DNA from: Haladaptatus cibarius D43
GTDB taxonomy: Archaea; Halobacteriota; Halobacteria; Halobacteriales; Haladaptataceae
Direction: 5' to 3'
DNA: 64,000 bases
NCBI RefSeq assembly: GCF_000710615.1
Contig: NZ_JDTH01000002.1
Location: 612,082-676,081, forward strand
Shown here: positions 1 through 8,935 of the stretch, in pieces
Numbering within the stretch: position 1 is the first letter of the stretch
Layout: each line of letters opens with the position of its first letter
Program-made: the position numbers and the translations under genes
Notes under the pieces: model-generated
Told to the model about the DNA's origin: nothing
Databases searched by the model: none
The model's input: the letters and a program-made list of their open reading frames with translations, nothing else

Positions 1-44
1 ACTCATATGGACTCAAAGGCCTGCATCCGTGATACGTGCTGTGG

Positions 45-1295
45 CTACGTCACACCTCCACCGCGAGTGTCGAACGATTCGTACTCGTTCGTCTCGACGA
101 CCTCCCGAAGGTGCTCTCCGACCTGCCACACGTCGTGGAATCCGACGTAGAGGGGTGCCGGACACACGCGAACCACGTTCGGCGGTCGGAAATCCACGAC
201 GACACCGCGGGCTTTGAGCGCCTCGTTGATTCGATACGCTTCCTCGTGTTCGACCGCGACGTGGCCACCTCGTCGTACCGGGTCGCGCGGCGTCCCGACT
301 TCGCACTCCGGAATGTCGTCAATCAACTCGATTAGGTAGTCGGTCAGTTCGAGCGATTTCGCTCGAACTGCCTCGATACCGATTTCGGAGAATGGTTCGA
401 GCGACCCGAACAGCGGGGCCGCGCTGAACACGGGAATCGTCCCGATTTGCCACGCACCTGCATTTTCGGCGGGTGTGAACGTCGCGTTCATTTCGAACTG
501 GGTGTCCTTGTCGTGACCCCACCAGCCAGCCAATCCGGACGTTTCGCCGAAATGGCGCTCGTTGACGTACAGGCCAGCAATCGCCCCCGGCCCGGCGTTC
601 AGATATTTGTAACTGCACCAGACGGCGAAATCCACGTTCCAGTTCGACAGTTCGTGCGGCACCGCTCCGACAGAGTGCGCGAGGTCGAATCCCGCCAACG
701 CGCCGTGTTCGTGGGCCGCTTCCGTGAGACGTTCGATGTCGAGCAGTTGGCCGCTCCGGTAGAGAACCGACGGCATGAACAGAATTGCCGTCTCGTCGGA
801 AAGGGCGTCGATAACGTCTTCTTCCCCGATAGTTCTGCCATCTCGGCTTTCCACCACGACGAGGTTCTCCTCGGGGTCAACGCCCCGGCTCTGCATCTGT
901 GACCGAATCGCGTAATGGTCGGTCGGGAAGTCGAGTTCGTTGACGATGACCTCGCCACCGTCGTAAAACGTCGAAAACAGCGCGTGGATGTTGACGGTCG
1001 TGGAGTTGCTGACGACGACTTCCGACTCCCGCGCACCGACGAGCGGCGCGAGTCGGTCGCCAAGACGCTCGCCGTAGTGGAACCAGTCGGGGTCTGCATC
1101 CGTCCACCCGCGGATTCCCTGTTCGCGCCATTCGTCCACGGCGTTCGACAACGCTTCCTCCGCGTCCTTGGAAAACGCACCGAGAGAGTTGCCGTCCATG
1201 TACAGTTCGCCATCCGGAACGTGAAATCGGTCGCGCAGATGGGACAGAGAGTCGTTTTCGTCCCGTCGTCTGGCGTCTGCTTCGCCGGTATCCAT
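45..1295 (-). CDS. kynU: kynureninase
   Basis: PLP-dependent fold-type I hydrolase that cleaves L-kynurenine to anthranilate and alanine in tryptophan catabolism (family knowledge). About 416 residues, the normal length. The PLP-lysine region WCSYKYLNAGPG puts the Schiff-base lysine near residue 230, and FDLAHSVG supplies the Asp that contacts the pyridine nitrogen. I start at the ATG at 1295; a GTG eight codons upstream (1319) is also in frame but adds residues unlike the family. It is divergent from the hydrolase at 1420 across about 125 bp. No tryptophan dioxygenase is visible in the window. Confidence 0.93.
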   Translation of the reverse strand: MDTGEADARRRDENDSLSHLRDRFHVPDGELYMDGNSLGAFSKDAEEALSNAVDEWREQGIRGWTDADPDWFHYGERLGDRLAPLVGARESEVVVSNSTTVNIHALFSTFYDGGEVIVNELDFPTDHYAIRSQMQSRGVDPEENLVVVESRDGRTIGEEDVIDALSDETAILFMPSVLYRSGQLLDIERLTEAAHEHGALAGFDLAHSVGAVPHELSNWNVDFAVWCSYKYLNAGPGAIAGLYVNERHFGETSGLAGWWGHDKDTQFEMNATFTPAENAGAWQIGTIPVFSAAPLFGSLEPFSEIGIEAVRAKSLELTDYLIELIDDIPECEVGTPRDPVRRGGHVAVEHEEAYRINEALKARGVVVDFRPPNVVRVCPAPLYVGFHDVWQVGEHLREVVETNEYESFDTRGGGVT

Positions 1296-1419
1296 ACGTG
1301 TCGTTTCGGGCGATAACACTTGATTGTCCGCTTGTCAGCACCGATTTCTCCTTGTCGATACCGACGAACTCTCCTACCGCTTGCTGAAAGTATAACACAG
1401 CCGCTCCCAAGAAACGAAT

Positions 1420-2337
1420 ATGGACGACGAAATGGCCGCCGCAGTCGAGCGAATCGAGGCGATGGGCGTTCCACCGTGGCACGCGATGTCTGTCGAGAGC
1501 GCCCGCAGAATCGAAGACGACGTGTTCACTCCGAACGAACGGGAAGAAATCCATTTCGTCCGCGACCTCTCGATTCCCGGCCCGGAGGGTGACATCCCGA
1601 TTCGCGTCTATCGGCCCGACGTAGCGGACGTTCCCGTCGTCGTCTTCTACCACGGCGGCGGCTGGGTGCTGGGAACGCTCGACTCAATCGACGGCGTCTG
1701 CCGAGAGTTGGCGAAACGGTCGGAGTGCGTCGTCGTCTCGGTCGATTACCGGCTCGCGCCGGAGCATCCATTTCCGGCGGGCGTGGACGACGCATACGCG
1801 GCGCTCGAATGGGTCGAAGAACACGCGGATTCGTTCGGCGGCGACCCGACGAAAATCGGCGTTGCGGGCACGAGCGCAGGCGGAAACCTCGCGGCGGTTA
1901 CCGCGCTCCGCGCCCACGAGTTCGACGGCCCGAGGATTTCGCATCAGTGTCTTCTGTATCCCATCACGAACCACGATTTCGGCACCGATTCCTACGCCGA
2001 AAACGCGGACGGCCCGCTGTTGACGCGGGCGGACATGGCGTGGTTCTGGAACCGCTACCTCCGCAGTCCGGTCGATGGAGCGAACCCCTTCGCGTCGCCG
2101 CTTCGCACGGACGACCTGTCGGGACTTCCGCCCGCAACCGTCGTCACCTGCGGCTACGACCCGCTTCGGGACGAGGGAATCGCCTACGCCGACCGACTCG
2201 CCGAGGAGGACGTGCCGGTTCGACACCATCACTACGCCGAGATGGCGCACGGCTTTCTCTCGCTCACGGATTCGGTTTCGACCGCGGACGAGGCGATGGG
2301 TTCGGTGGCAACGTCGATTCGGGAGAATTTGGAGTAG
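1420..2337 (+). CDS. alpha/beta hydrolase (HSL-type esterase/lipase)
   Basis: A 305-residue carboxyl-ester hydrolase of the hormone-sensitive-lipase group. The oxyanion motif HGGGW is at residues 78-82, the nucleophile elbow GTSAGG has Ser152, the acid lies in GYDPLRDEG near residue 247, and the catalytic His is near 277 in MAHGF. An N-terminal cap precedes the core, as in bacterial HSL esterases, and there is no signal peptide, so it should be cytoplasmic. It is transcribed divergently from kynureninase. Animal kynurenine formamidase also uses an HGG-W alpha/beta hydrolase, so a role in hydrolysing N-formylkynurenine is possible, but that is inference from position only. Confidence 0.88.
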   Translation: MDDEMAAAVERIEAMGVPPWHAMSVESARRIEDDVFTPNEREEIHFVRDLSIPGPEGDIPIRVYRPDVADVPVVVFYHGGGWVLGTLDSIDGVCRELAKRSECVVVSVDYRLAPEHPFPAGVDDAYAALEWVEEHADSFGGDPTKIGVAGTSAGGNLAAVTALRAHEFDGPRISHQCLLYPITNHDFGTDSYAENADGPLLTRADMAWFWNRYLRSPVDGANPFASPLRTDDLSGLPPATVVTCGYDPLRDEGIAYADRLAEEDVPVRHHHYAEMAHGFLSLTDSVSTADEAMGSVATSIRENLE

Positions 2338-2365
2338 AGCGTCGAAAGGCGGGCGAGAGTCGCAG

Positions 2366-3211
2366 TTACATCACGAACGAGAGTGGCAAGGATGGCTGGA
2401 ACAGGAGGACGAGGAGGCCAGCAACGAGGGAGACGACGCCGGTTGCAATGGAGAACTCCTTGCCCCACGTTGAAGGGAGTCGTTCGACCGTGACGACCGT
2501 TGTGAGCGCCACCATCCAGAAGTAGTTCATCTCGCCGAAGAAGGGCATCAACAGGAAGAAGGGGCCGAGACAGACGAGGATGCAACTCACGCCGTGTTCG
2601 ACTCCTTTTTTCAGGCCGTCCGAGATGTTCGCCTTCTGCGGTTCGACGCGCGCACAGCAGGTTCGAAGGCGGGACTGTTTGAGCGTCGAGAGCTGGTAGA
2701 GACCCGTCAGCGCGAGGACGCCACCGATGACGATATGGATGTGTGCCTGCGTGAATCCGTGAATACCGCCCGGAAGCACAGCGTGGAAGGTCAGCGGGAC
2801 GACCGCGGAAAGCGCCCAGACGGCGTTGTATCCGGCGAGAAACGTCCCGACAGTTGCGGCGACCGAGACGTTCGACCCGCGAAGCACGTCTGCGTAATCC
2901 CGCGTGAATCTCGCCATCGGCGGATACATCATCGCCCACATCATTACGCCCCACATGACGACGTAGCCGACGATTGCGCCGAGCGTACCGACGTGGAACA
3001 CGCCGAGTTCCATCGCACCCGGCGCGGCCATCGGGACGCCCTGTTTCATCAGCCACATCATCCCCGGCATCGGGACGTTCCCGGTGTAGAGAAAGAGCCA
3101 CCAGAGGGCGTCCAACCCAATCATCCCGACGACGACCGCAGTCGTGCGGTCGATGCTGGCGTCGAACAGTTTGTTCGTGAGGCGATACAACCCGTCTGTA
3201 TTCGTATTCAT
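2366..3211 (-). CDS. DUF2182 family integral membrane protein
   Basis: A 281-residue polytopic membrane protein resembling DUF2182 (predicted metal-binding membrane proteins, function unknown). Hydrophobic segments lie near residues 23-43, 75-97, 115-140, 155-175, 205-230 and 250-275. The Met-rich stretch MWGVMMWAMMYPPMARF is typical of the family. Two cysteines (RTCCARV) and GVSCILVCLGPF could hold a metal. Transcribed on the minus strand downstream of a small zinc-ribbon gene (3279-3578), and the two may be co-transcribed. In other genomes DUF2182 proteins often sit next to DUF1326 proteins; none is visible here. Confidence 0.8.
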   Translation of the reverse strand: MNTNTDGLYRLTNKLFDASIDRTTAVVVGMIGLDALWWLFLYTGNVPMPGMMWLMKQGVPMAAPGAMELGVFHVGTLGAIVGYVVMWGVMMWAMMYPPMARFTRDYADVLRGSNVSVAATVGTFLAGYNAVWALSAVVPLTFHAVLPGGIHGFTQAHIHIVIGGVLALTGLYQLSTLKQSRLRTCCARVEPQKANISDGLKKGVEHGVSCILVCLGPFFLLMPFFGEMNYFWMVALTTVVTVERLPSTWGKEFSIATGVVSLVAGLLVLLFQPSLPLSFVM

Positions 3212-3278
3212 CTATGTTCCTCCAAATTGAAATCGAATCGCAGTCGCGCGCGTAGTCGTCGAAATTCGTCCGAGTAGT

Positions 3279-3578
3279 TCATCGGTGGAGTCCGCGGCCG
3301 TCGAATCGAACCCGCGGTATAAACGTTGGGTTCGCGGCGGCACCCTGCCGGAGGGACGCCCACGAGGTACACTCCGGGCAGGCGAAGACGGTGCCATCTT
3401 CGCCGCCGAAGATGCGGGCGAACTTCGGGTCGAGATGTTTGTTGCCGCAGTTTTCGTTCTGACAGGCGATGAGTCTCGACTCGTCGCCGTTGCCGGGGTT
3501 CCACGCCGGTCGGGAGTGGTGTGAGGCTTCAGTACTGGAATGCGATACTTCGGTGTTGGAATGGTCTGCTTTGGACAT
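3279..3578 (-). CDS. small zinc-ribbon protein (DUF7563-like)
   Basis: About 99 residues. A polar, His/Ser-rich N-terminus is followed by a four-cysteine zinc ribbon: CQNENCGNKH, then FACPECTSW, with FARIFG between them. This arrangement resembles small haloarchaeal zinc-finger proteins such as DUF7563. The first Met (3623) lies in a basic, non-family-like stretch, so I use the ATG at 3578. It precedes the DUF2182 membrane protein on the same strand with a gap of about 70 bases. The function is unknown; such proteins may bind nucleic acid or another protein. Confidence 0.65.
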   Translation of the reverse strand: MSKADHSNTEVSHSSTEASHHSRPAWNPGNGDESRLIACQNENCGNKHLDPKFARIFGGEDGTVFACPECTSWASLRQGAAANPTFIPRVRFDGRGLHR

Positions 3579-3879
3579 CGTAATTGTTCTCCGTGTGAAT
3601 CGCTTCGATTTTGTCTGACTCACGACGGCCAGAAGCCCGGATGTTTATCACAGAACCGACGGTAACGGCGACGACAAAAATCAGCCACAATCACGAGCGC
3701 CGACGTTTTCGAAGTCGGCTGAAACCGCATTCGTACCGTGATTTTGCCACTCAATTTCGAGAATGCGTGTGACCCCATTACGACACACCCCTCCGACATG
3801 GAACTCGTGACGTTCCATGCGCTCAGTTGAACCGCCAGACACTAAATTCCTGTAGATATATTAGGGAAATAAACTATCG
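3579..3879. other. intergenic region without a recognised gene
   Basis: About 300 bases between the divergent end of the zinc-ribbon gene and the stop of the next minus-strand gene. I see no convincing ORF, RNA gene or repeat. The left part should hold the promoter of the 3578 gene. Confidence 0.5.
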
Positions 3880-4293
3880 TCAGGGGACGCCGGCGGCGCG
3901 ATGTCGCCGATAGAGATAGAACACGCACATCGTGGCGACGCTTCCGAGCCACGACAGCATCGACAGAAAGAGGTTGATACGCGGGCCGAATAGAATCCCG
4001 CCGCTGAAGTAGCCGAGAATGGGCGTTGCCGCGCCGCCCCCAGCGTACAGCCACCAGCGAGGATTCCATTCGCTCGACTCCTGCAAATACTGTGTATCCT
4101 TGTACAGTGCTGGGAACGTCGTGAAACTCGCAAGTCCCAATACGACGAGGATGACCAGCGCGCCGAGTCCGATAAGCGTCACCCGGTTCGTCAGGCCGAC
4201 GATTGCGACGAAGACGGCAGCACCGAAGCCGATTGCGAACAGATACGCCGCCAGCACGTACCAGTAGAGTTCACGGGATTGGTTGTCAGTCAT
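3880..4293 (-). CDS. small membrane protein with four predicted TM helices
   Basis: A 137-residue protein that I do not recognise. Hydrophobic segments lie near residues 9-32, 38-58, 80-102 and 108-128, with a short polar loop (DTQYLQESSEWNPRW) between the second and third. Its ATG overlaps the TGA of the preceding beta-propeller-like gene (ATGA at 4290-4293), so the two are translationally coupled. That coupling suggests the membrane protein and the propeller worked together before the propeller gene was damaged. Confidence 0.75.
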   Translation of the reverse strand: MTDNQSRELYWYVLAAYLFAIGFGAAVFVAIVGLTNRVTLIGLGALVILVVLGLASFTTFPALYKDTQYLQESSEWNPRWWLYAGGGAATPILGYFSGGILFGPRINLFLSMLSWLGSVATMCVFYLYRRHRAAGVP

Positions 4294-4934
4294 CGTTCGA
4301 TGATAGTTCCGCCAGCGCCCACAGCGACGTCAACGTCGCCGACTGTCACGGCTTGCAAGTCCGCCTCCGCGGGTGTGTTCGACCGTCGCCGCCCGTCGCC
4401 GAAAACGCGCTCGTAGACGTGCCCGCTCGCGCCAGCGACGACGAGTTTCGAGTCGTCGCCAGCGATTGCGTGGAGCGCGCCCTCTCCGGCGTCTATCGGC
4501 GTCCAATTTTCACAAGCGCGGTCGTAGCGGTAGATTCGTCCGCCGCCACCCGCGATGAGAAGGCTTCCGTCTCCGGCGTGAACGTCGAAGAAGTTCACCT
4601 GCGCGTTTTTCACGCCGATGTCCTTCCAGCCTTTCTTCCGTTCCTCGAAGGCGTTTCCGCTGGTGTCCACGGCGAAGGCGCGTTTCTCGCCGAAATCGAG
4701 CGCGGGTATCGTCGAACCACTTCCGGGTTTGACGACTTCGCCCCACTTCGGACAGCCGTCGTCGTCCGTCGTGACCGGGAGCACTTCGCCGGAACCGTTC
4801 GCAATCCGGAGGACTTCGCTTCCGCGCTTTCCCTTGACCGCGATGGCCTCCCACGTGCTCGTCTTCTCCATCGGCGCGGAGTAGTCGTACTTTTTGCCTG
4901 CATCCACGTCGTAACAGCCGAGCGCGCCGGACAA
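4290..4934 (-). pseudogene. beta-propeller-like protein lacking its 5' end
   Basis: The open frame encodes about 214 residues of repeated short beta units with GxG and TSG turns (IYRYDRACENWTPID, HVYERVF, VGAGGTIIER), as in WD40/BNR-type haloarchaeal exported proteins. The frame has no ATG or GTG; the only start-like codon is TTG at 4934. It stays open to a TAG at 5043-5045, but the extra residues do not look like the family and contain no signal peptide. The expected Tat signal and first blades are missing. A complementary N-terminal fragment of what looks like the same family lies at 19790-19978. Expression from the TTG cannot be excluded. Confidence 0.6.
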
Positions 4935-5132
4935 CCCGGTCGCCCGTATCGAGCGAGAAACAGCAAGCTGTTCGGTCAGAAGTTCATTCGCATCCCGAGA
5001 AGGAAGCGTCGTCCGGACCGGACCTACACTGTATATTCGCGCCTATTAGGCCAAAAAGATGCCGGATATTACGGTAATACATATTAATTTTTGTAAAATA
5101 ATCATAAATAGAACCCTCGCGTTATGGGTTTA

Positions 5133-5435
5133 TTAAACGACTGTAGAACGACAGAATTTTTGGGAAATAGAAGCCCAAATACGGTCGTCATCTGCGACTC
5201 TACCGATGTGTTCAGCGGAACTCGATACCCCATCAGACACCGGTTCGCGTGCTAGGGAGAAATCCCATATGCTGGCGACAGGCAGCAAATCAAGCGCGTC
5301 GTCGGCTTCTGCTTCACCGCCATGCTCCGTAATAATCGGTGAGATAGTCTCTGCTGTGGATTTCCAATCGACCATGAGTTGAACTAGCGTTCCATCGAGA
5401 TCGTAAACGACTGCATCGTATTCGTCAGATAGCAT
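5133..5435 (-). pseudogene. HAD-family phosphatase remnant (N-terminal part)
   Basis: The first 35 residues from the ATG at 5435 match the HAD phosphatase start: AVVYDLDGTLVQLMVDW contains the DxDGT nucleophile motif. After about residue 50 the sequence no longer resembles the family, and the protein ends at about 100 residues instead of about 210. Motifs II to IV are absent, so it should be inactive. It lies at the edge of an AT-rich tract. A second, differently broken copy of the same family is at 18894-19097. Confidence 0.6.
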
Positions 5436-6333
5436 AGTCAGACAGTGGTTCAAACCCGTGAAATATGTTTCCTGAAATACACTTCAGTCAGGTGTGCTAC
5501 TGAAGAAGTTTACACACTGTGGAGGCTTCACTGTCTTCTTCTCCAAACTTACATCAACTCGGCAAATAATCAACGATTTACTCTGTCTTCTCCGTAGACT
5601 ACCTCAATCCCACACGGAGTTTTCGCAGAATCTGTGTAAACCGACCCGGAGGAGAACGATATAGCGAAATACAATATATAAATTGGTAGCGCGACAGCGA
5701 TGAGATCAAAACGAGTGATTTTGATGCGTTGATTCGAGATTATTGGTGCGATTTTGCACATCACGAACTCCAACGAGGGACGAAAAGCACAATTCGAACG
5801 TTTCAGCTATCGACGTACTCACAAACGGCGCTGTTGTTATCGACGATGAAATCACCGCAGAGTACGTCTGTAAGTGTGGTTGATTTGAGACGAGTTCTTC
5901 CGAGACGATCGTTGGGTGAACAACTGAGGGTTGTGTGAAAAATAGAGACAACGCATCAACGTTTCGCTGCAGTCGGTGAATCAGGTGCAGATTTATGAAC
6001 CATCACAAGATGTGGAATAAAACCGCTTCCAAACTCAGTTTGTCCCTTCGATCAGAACTCGAACCCGAAGGAAGGAGAGAAAATTATCAGAGTTACTGTG
6101 TCGAAAATTCTGGATAAACGGGAGTGGCGGTATAGTATGTAAATATGCAGTCTCTTTCCGATTTCTTCCGGGAATAATATCGTCCAGAATAGGCCCAAAG
6201 TAGGGACAACTACAGTACTACTTACGACGATAAGTAGTATTTTGCCACTCAAGTAAAGTACTAGAATAGAGGATAAAGTCCCTTATCACTCTACGTGGGA
6301 CAGATTGAAATACCGCGGCTGTGAGATGCAATC
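5436..6333. other. AT-rich gene-poor stretch, probable scar of decayed or acquired DNA
   Basis: About 900 bases visibly richer in A and T than the surroundings. Several short ORFs are open on both strands. A minus-strand frame at 5570-5773 has one hydrophobic segment, and another at 6052-6252 is hydrophobic, but none has a recognisable domain or codon usage like the neighbours. I do not call any as a gene. The right end should carry the promoter of the DUF5805 gene at 6334. Confidence 0.5.
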
Positions 6334-6726
6334 ATGGCCAAGGAGACGGAGAGAACTGTAGTAAAAACGTACATTCCCAAATATCAGAAAGAAGAATGGC
6401 AGTCGCATGCCGACGAACTCGACATGAGCCAAAGTGAGTTCGTCAGAGCCATGGTGCAGGCCGGAAGACGCGGTTTCGATATGAACCCCGTGCAGGCCCC
6501 TGAGGAGGGGTCGAACCCCGGGGGAGACGAGTTGAAAACACGCCTGCTCGAAACCCTCGCGGCAGAGGAAAATTTGTCGTGGGACGAACTGGTCGAACGA
6601 CTCGCCGGAGATTTCGAAGACAGACTCGAAGACGTGCTGAACGAACTACAGGCTTCGAACCGAGTGCAGTACAGCGGACGCCACGGAGGATATACACTCG
6701 TCGGAGGTACCGATGGCCGCCCGTAG
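6334..6726 (+). CDS. DUF5805 family protein, ribbon-helix-helix-like
   Basis: A 130-residue protein. The N-terminal part (RTVVKTYIPKYQKEEW, then DMSQSEFVRAMVQAG, residues about 7-48) has the strand-helix-helix pattern of ribbon-helix-helix DNA-binding proteins and matches what I know as DUF5805. The C-terminal part (residues 65-125) looks like a small winged helix (LLETLAAEENLSWDELVERL, ending GRHGGYTLVGG). The 3' end overlaps the tyrosine recombinase start by 14 bases. I know this pair as common in haloarchaea, so DUF5805 may help recruit or regulate the recombinase (inference). Confidence 0.82.
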   Translation: MAKETERTVVKTYIPKYQKEEWQSHADELDMSQSEFVRAMVQAGRRGFDMNPVQAPEEGSNPGGDELKTRLLETLAAEENLSWDELVERLAGDFEDRLEDVLNELQASNRVQYSGRHGGYTLVGGTDGRP

Positions 6727-7771
6727 CCCGGACACGCCGAATCCCGACGACCCAGTTGGATATTTTTTGCAAGATTTGCTTTACCACGGGAAAAGCGAAC
6801 GAACCCGAAACGCCTACAAGCGCGTTCTACGGCGTTTCGAGACGTTTCTCACCGACCGCGACGAGAATCCCTCGGGGCGGAGTGTCGCGCCCGAAGCGGC
6901 GACACAGCGCGACTGCATGGCGTGGATTCACACTCTCCGCGGTGACCACGCCGAAAGTACCATCGCCACCTACGCCTCCTATCTGCACCGGTTTTACGGC
7001 TACATGACCCAAGTCGGCGCGTTCGAATCGAATCCGATGGCGCTCGTGGTCGAAGAGATGCACGAGTCAATCGACAAAGACCCAATGCGGCGCGAAATTT
7101 CGGTGATGGGCATGCAAAAGTTTGTTTCGGCGGTGACACATCCACTGGAACGTGCTGTTTTCTTCACTCTGTTGAAAACCGGGATGCGTGTCGGCGAGGT
7201 GAGCAACCTCGACCTCCGGGACGTTAACCTCGCCGACGAAGACGCGCGTGCCGCCTACTCGCTCGGCGAACGCCCGCAACTCGACGGCCGCCCCGACTCG
7301 ATTTTCGTCGCCTCGGATGCGGTCAGGGGCCAGGTCATCAACGGCGAGGAACGAACCGCCTCGAACAAACGAAAACGCGAAACCATCGTTCCGGTGGACG
7401 GTGAACTCCGACGAGTGTTGGTTCGATGGCTTGCAATTCGACCGGACGCCCAATCACCTGCCGAGCCGCTGTTCGTCAGTACGAGCGGCGACTGGGGAAC
7501 GCGACTCACGCCGAAAATGATTCGGAACATCGTGGAGCGCCACGCCCGCGAACGCGGATGGTATCGAACCGGCGGCGGTGCGGAAGAGAACGTCACACCC
7601 CACTACTTCCGGCATTTTTTCACGACGCATCTCCGCGACCGAACCGGCGACCGCGGTATCGTCAAATATCTCCGCGGCGACGTGGCGAGTGACATCATCG
7701 ACACTTACACGCACAACTGGGGCGACCGCGTGCGGGAGGTGTACGAGGCAAACATCTACACGCTGTCATAA
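6713..7771 (+). CDS. tyrosine-type recombinase/integrase (Xer-like)
   Basis: 352 residues. An N-terminal SAM-like core-binding domain (about 14-110) is followed by the catalytic domain. Visible catalytic residues are Arg159 (KTGMRVGEVSNL), His297 and Arg300 in HYFRHFF, and Tyr332 in DTYTHNW. The usual LGH before the tyrosine is LRGD here, so the second histidine is replaced. It is coupled to DUF5805 upstream. No att repeats, tRNA target or other phage genes are visible, so it is more likely a resident chromosomal recombinase than part of a recent provirus. Confidence 0.88.
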   Translation: MAARSPDTPNPDDPVGYFLQDLLYHGKSERTRNAYKRVLRRFETFLTDRDENPSGRSVAPEAATQRDCMAWIHTLRGDHAESTIATYASYLHRFYGYMTQVGAFESNPMALVVEEMHESIDKDPMRREISVMGMQKFVSAVTHPLERAVFFTLLKTGMRVGEVSNLDLRDVNLADEDARAAYSLGERPQLDGRPDSIFVASDAVRGQVINGEERTASNKRKRETIVPVDGELRRVLVRWLAIRPDAQSPAEPLFVSTSGDWGTRLTPKMIRNIVERHARERGWYRTGGGAEENVTPHYFRHFFTTHLRDRTGDRGIVKYLRGDVASDIIDTYTHNWGDRVREVYEANIYTLS

Positions 7772-8341
7772 ACCGGATTTCACGTTATCGAGACGTCTTT
7801 GTGGTGAAAACACTCGATACCGGTTTTCATCCCGTTTAGCTGTGCCATCTGTGATGTGGAAGCAAAAAACAATGTGAAATAAATCAGTCCGTGCTGCTGA
7901 ATTCATTTCCGCATCGTGGAGTGGTTGAAAGTCGGGGCGAGTGGATCGAATTCGAGCAGTAGATGTGATTGGCAAAAACGGGGCAGATGCCTGCTAGCGG
8001 AGTGGGTAGAAAAAATAGGAATTTGCAGGGGAGTTTCAAACTAACGAGGACGGAATGGCGTGTTTTTCATGAATTTCATCGGGAGAGACGACATTGTATC
8101 CCAAGACGCACTGAAACGGCTGTCCGAAACGCACCTCATAAATTCTATATCGCTATACTGAATTGGAGCGAACAGTTCGTTCGACAGAATCCGAGAGATC
8201 CGGGAAAACAGCGGCGTAATGGTCGTTACCACCCTAGTTACAAAGATTACCGTCGATTTTGGGTCGGTAGGATAACTCTACAAATTTGAAAGTTCTGTGT
8301 GCTTTATCAGAGCGTCCGACCTACAGGTGTGCGAGGGAGAG
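7772..8341. other. intergenic region without a recognised gene
   Basis: About 570 bases. A plus-strand ORF at 7969-8289 is open, but its basic, low-complexity translation has no family features, and I do not accept it. No hairpin terminator or repeat stood out. The right end should hold the promoter of the secreted protein gene at 8342. Confidence 0.45.
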
Positions 8342-8863
8342 ATGTCCGAGAACAAAAACCACGACACGAAAAACGTCGAATCGACAGAACGGCGGTCGTT
8401 CATGAAAAAAGGGGCGCTCGCGACGGGCGCACTCGCGCTGGGCCTTGGAAGCGCCGGAACCAGTGCCGCACAAGAAAACGAAGCGTTGGTTTACACCTAT
8501 GCGTACCACCCGGGCGTCCAGTTCCGCGTCGAGAACACGCTAGAACAGACGACGGTTATCCAGTTGCTCCAACTACCGGGCGGTGGCAACGTGCCCGAAA
8601 TCAGCCAGCCCGACGACTACAGCGGATGGGTCATCCGCTACAACCTCGGCAATGGAGGTGCCGCGATTACCACGGTCATGTTCTCGCAGAATGCAAACCT
8701 CAGCGCGGATGACCAAGGGCAGTTTTCGGGAGACGCCACCATCTTCAGCAGTGAACTCAATCTGCTGAGCACCACCCTCCAGACGGGTGGTGGCGGCGGT
8801 GGCGGCAACACCACGACCACGACGCAAGGAAACGGCGGTGGCGGAAACAATTCGTCCGCCTGA
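8342..8863 (+). CDS. Tat-secreted protein with Gly/Thr-rich tail
   Basis: About 173 residues from the ATG at 8342; an earlier in-frame start (8297) would put a non-signal stretch in front. The N-terminus carries a twin-arginine motif (ERRSFMKKGAL) and a hydrophobic core ending near GTSAAQ, so it should be exported folded. The mature domain (about 40-145) is beta-rich and unrecognised. The tail is a low-complexity run of glycine, threonine and asparagine, probably a flexible or glycosylated linker. A second Tat protein with Gly-rich runs is at 27054. Confidence 0.75.
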   Translation: MSENKNHDTKNVESTERRSFMKKGALATGALALGLGSAGTSAAQENEALVYTYAYHPGVQFRVENTLEQTTVIQLLQLPGGGNVPEISQPDDYSGWVIRYNLGNGGAAITTVMFSQNANLSADDQGQFSGDATIFSSELNLLSTTLQTGGGGGGGNTTTTTQGNGGGGNNSSA

Positions 8864-8935
8864 ATCGACTACCAAAACCACCCGAACCGATTCATTTTTC
8901 GGCGATTCAGTAGGAGTTGGAAAAAGCGACCGAAC

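Noticed and set aside
5570-5773. Small membrane protein ORF in the AT-rich stretch
   Set aside because: Hydrophobic segment can arise from AT-rich sequence by chance; no start context or homologue known to me.
6713-7771. Provirus or integrative element marked by the integrase
   Set aside because: No other viral genes, att duplications or tRNA target; the DUF5805/recombinase pair is widespread in haloarchaeal chromosomes.
7969-8289. 106-codon ORF
   Set aside because: Basic, low-complexity translation without domains; looks like translated intergenic DNA.
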